A stretch of 8,434 nt of DNA from Muribaculaceae bacterium (lineage in GTDB: Bacteria > Bacteroidota > Bacteroidia > Bacteroidales > Muribaculaceae), in NCBI GenBank assembly GCA_017545095.1, contig JAFYCU010000118.1, positions 1-8,434 of the forward strand, written 5' to 3'. This document shows positions 6,745-8,434 of this stretch, piece by piece (positions within the stretch are counted from its first letter, which is position 1; every line of letters begins with the position of its first letter). The notes under the pieces were generated by a model. It did no database searches, was not told the DNA's origin, and was given only the letters and a program-made list of their open reading frames with translations. Both the position numbers and the translations under genes were made by a program.

Positions 6745-6889
6745 GTTAAACATGCTTAAAGATGGTGGCTGTTTTTCAGCGAATGGGGGCGGGAATGCGA
6801 CAAAATGCCTATTTTTGCATTTTCTTTTTGTTTGGAAGAACTTGACTTTTGATGGCAATAATAACCTTTTAATAATCAACTAAAAAAGT

Positions 6890-8434
6890 ATGAGAACTTA
6901 CAAGCTACTACTCCTGGCACTGGCGATGGTGCTGGGATGGCTGGTGACGCGAGCCGTCACCGTGTCGCCCTACACCGAGACCTTTGCGGGCGTGGATTTC
7001 ACCGAGCCCGACTGCGCCCCCGATGGCTGGGGACACATCGTGAAGGGCAAGCAAGTGTATGAACTGCTGGAAAACGTGGAAGGCGTGGGCACATGCCTCT
7101 ACATCGACTACCAGAGCAGTGATTTCCCCACCTACAACATGTTCGTCACCCCGGCCGTGAGCGGCACGGTCACCCTGCAAGCAATGTATGTGGAGGCACA
7201 GTTCGGCCAACCGTGGCTGAAATTCTTCTATTGCACCAAGGACGAGGACGGCAACTTCACCCAGGGCTCCGCCATCACCAATGTGCAGAACCTCGACGCG
7301 GTGAACCTGGAGAGCTTCACCATGGTGACCATTGCCGATGTGCCCGAGGGCAGCTATATCGGCATTGCAGCCTCCTATGCGGTGATTGCCAACTTCACGG
7401 CCACCAGTGCCGAGGTGGAGAAGGTGGACCGCCGCGAACTGAAAATCGCCGGGATGCGCTACCTGGGTCCCGAGGAACTTGACATGGCCAACGGCAACAC
7501 CTACACCGTGCCCGTGAACGTGGTGCTGCGCAACATAGGCAATGTGGACCTGATGGCCGGCGACGAGGACTACTCGTTGAGCCTGATCACCACCGGCGGC
7601 ACTGTGGTCGACACCTGGGATATCAACACCAACCTGCCCCGCGCCACCGAAACTGACTCGCTGCGCGTTGAGTTCACCGTCGACGGCAACGAATACAGCG
7701 ACCTGCAGACCTTCTATGTGCAGGAAAACGTGAGCGGAACACACCACAGCGACTACATCAAGGTGATTTCCAATAAATATGAACCACGCGTGCAGATGCT
7801 TACGCAAGAGAACGGACGCTATGTGGACCTGCCCAGCGGCTCCATCCTCGACTTCGGCCAAACGCAAGACATCGTCACCCGCGAGTTCTACATCAACAAC
7901 ACCGGTGCCGCCCCCTTCACCCTCAGCGAAGTGATTTGCCCCGAGGGGTTTGTCACCCTCACCAAGGCCGGCGATGTGGTGGCCGCCCATGAAGCCGAGA
8001 TTGTGGTCATCGCCATGGACAACAGCACCGCCGGACTGCACGAAGGCGAATTGGTGCTCAAAGGCAACGGCATCGAGGACTTCCGACTCACCCTCACCGG
8101 CACCGTGGTCGACAGCAACGAGTGGTTCGTCGACTTCGAGGATGGCTTCCCCGCCAATATGATTCCCGGGGCCATATGGCGTGCACAGAGCTATGGCGGC
8201 TCGCAGGCTGCCGTGGCACAGACCTGGCAAGGCTCGCAATACGAAGGCGAAGGACGCTATCTGATCTCGCCCAAGCTGGAAATCAAGGCAGGCGATGCCC
8301 TGCACTTCCAGATGGCCAAGAGCAGCTACTACATGCCCGACCTGAACGTCTATTTCTCGACCGACCGCAAGAACTGGACCCTCATCAAGGACTATACCAA
8401 AGACGACTTCGACCGCACCACCATAGGCAACAAC
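6890..8434 (+). CDS. Secreted multidomain adhesin-like protein (cleaved-adhesin / choice-of-anchor domains), 3' end missing
   Basis: The frame is open from ATG 6890 to the window end (515 codons, no stop), so the C-terminus is missing. An A-rich leader (CTAAAAAAGT) precedes the start. Residues 1-22 are a signal peptide (MRTYK, Leu-rich core, ending TRA). Residues about 27-172, starting with YTETFAGVDF and then PDGW, look like a cleaved-adhesin/choice-of-anchor-J jelly roll. Residues about 185-300 resemble a CARDB/Ig-like module (VPVNVVLRNIGNVDL). Residues about 300-407 resemble a choice-of-anchor-D module (LDFG at 320-323, then FYINNTGAAPF). A second jelly roll opens at about 408 with WFVDFEDGFP and includes RYLISPKLEI and VYFSTDRKNW. 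Such proteins are exported and bind surface or extracellular ligands, and may be anchored or secreted through a C-terminal domain not visible here. Function beyond adhesion-like architecture is unknown. It is divergent to the protease operon. Confidence 0.85.
   Translation, partial: MRTYKLLLLALAMVLGWLVTRAVTVSPYTETFAGVDFTEPDCAPDGWGHIVKGKQVYELLENVEGVGTCLYIDYQSSDFPTYNMFVTPAVSGTVTLQAMYVEAQFGQPWLKFFYCTKDEDGNFTQGSAITNVQNLDAVNLESFTMVTIADVPEGSYIGIAASYAVIANFTATSAEVEKVDRRELKIAGMRYLGPEELDMANGNTYTVPVNVVLRNIGNVDLMAGDEDYSLSLITTGGTVVDTWDINTNLPRATETDSLRVEFTVDGNEYSDLQTFYVQENVSGTHHSDYIKVISNKYEPRVQMLTQENGRYVDLPSGSILDFGQTQDIVTREFYINNTGAAPFTLSEVICPEGFVTLTKAGDVVAAHEAEIVVIAMDNSTAGLHEGELVLKGNGIEDFRLTLTGTVVDSNEWFVDFEDGFPANMIPGAIWRAQSYGGSQAAVAQTWQGSQYEGEGRYLISPKLEIKAGDALHFQMAKSSYYMPDLNVYFSTDRKNWTLIKDYTKDDFDRTTIGNN

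Larger units (their letters stand above)
6626..6889. promoter_or_regulatory. Divergent intergenic region between protease and adhesin genes
   Basis: This 264-base AT-richer region holds the leftward protease promoter. For the rightward gene it contains a TAnnTTTG match, TATTTTTG, at 6810-6817 but without a clear TTTG at the right distance upstream, so that promoter is weak or differently regulated. A perfect 10-base palindrome GCTTGCAAGC at 6735-6744 lies near the middle and could be an operator. No RNA gene or credible small ORF is seen. Confidence 0.55.

Noticed and set aside
6844..6851. GACTTTTG as a -7 element for the adhesin-like gene
   Set aside because: One mismatch to TAnnTTTG and no TTTG at 19-21 bases upstream; the upstream TTTG copies are at 13 or 26 bases.
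6625..6879. 84-codon minus-strand ORF in the divergent intergenic region
   Set aside because: Spans the protease promoter and the AT-rich spacer; no motif, no ribosome-binding context, and composition unlike the neighbouring genes.
6908..8305. 465-codon minus-strand ORF
   Set aside because: Antisense shadow of the adhesin-like gene; low-complexity His/Val/Gly/Ala composition and no recognisable motif.

Overview
The window looks like a high-GC member of the Bacteroidales, plausibly a gut Prevotellaceae or Muribaculaceae relative. Four things support this: a textbook Bacteroidetes promoter (TTTG, 19 nt, TACCTTTG) in front of the protease gene, A-rich leaders instead of clear Shine-Dalgarno sites, a C10 (streptopain/interpain-type) protease with a C-terminal dockerin, and secreted multidomain jelly-roll proteins typical of this order. 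The genus cannot be fixed from the sequence alone.

Layout. At the left edge (plus strand) are the last two thirds of an SLC45/GPH-like MFS sugar porter and, one base after its stop, queE (7-carboxy-7-deazaguanine synthase, queuosine pathway) starting at a GTG. Convergent to these is a minus-strand series that reads right to left: a C10 cysteine protease with a dockerin (809 aa), a lipoprotein with M15-peptidase-like zinc-ligand spacing (239 aa, 4-base ATGA overlap with the protease), a 143-base spacer carrying a short extragenic repeat, a HAD-family hydrolase, and aroB (3-dehydroquinate synthase, 14 bases after the HAD gene). A 264-base divergent intergenic region separates the protease from a plus-strand gene that runs off the right end. 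This last gene encodes a secreted adhesin-like protein of at least 515 residues with two cleaved-adhesin/choice-of-anchor-J-like domains around Ig-like modules.

How the genes fit together. queE, the HAD hydrolase and aroB are housekeeping or metabolic genes, and the transporter belongs to sugar uptake. The accessory part is the right half: a secreted dockerin-bearing protease translationally coupled to a periplasm- or surface-anchored M15-like lipoprotein, with a modular adhesin transcribed divergently. I infer, without proof, that these form an exported proteolysis/adhesion module. I see no RNA genes, CRISPR arrays, insertion sequences or phage genes. I see no convincing case for a wholly new system; the points most worth a second look are the coupled protease pair, the dockerin, and the altered M15-like active site.
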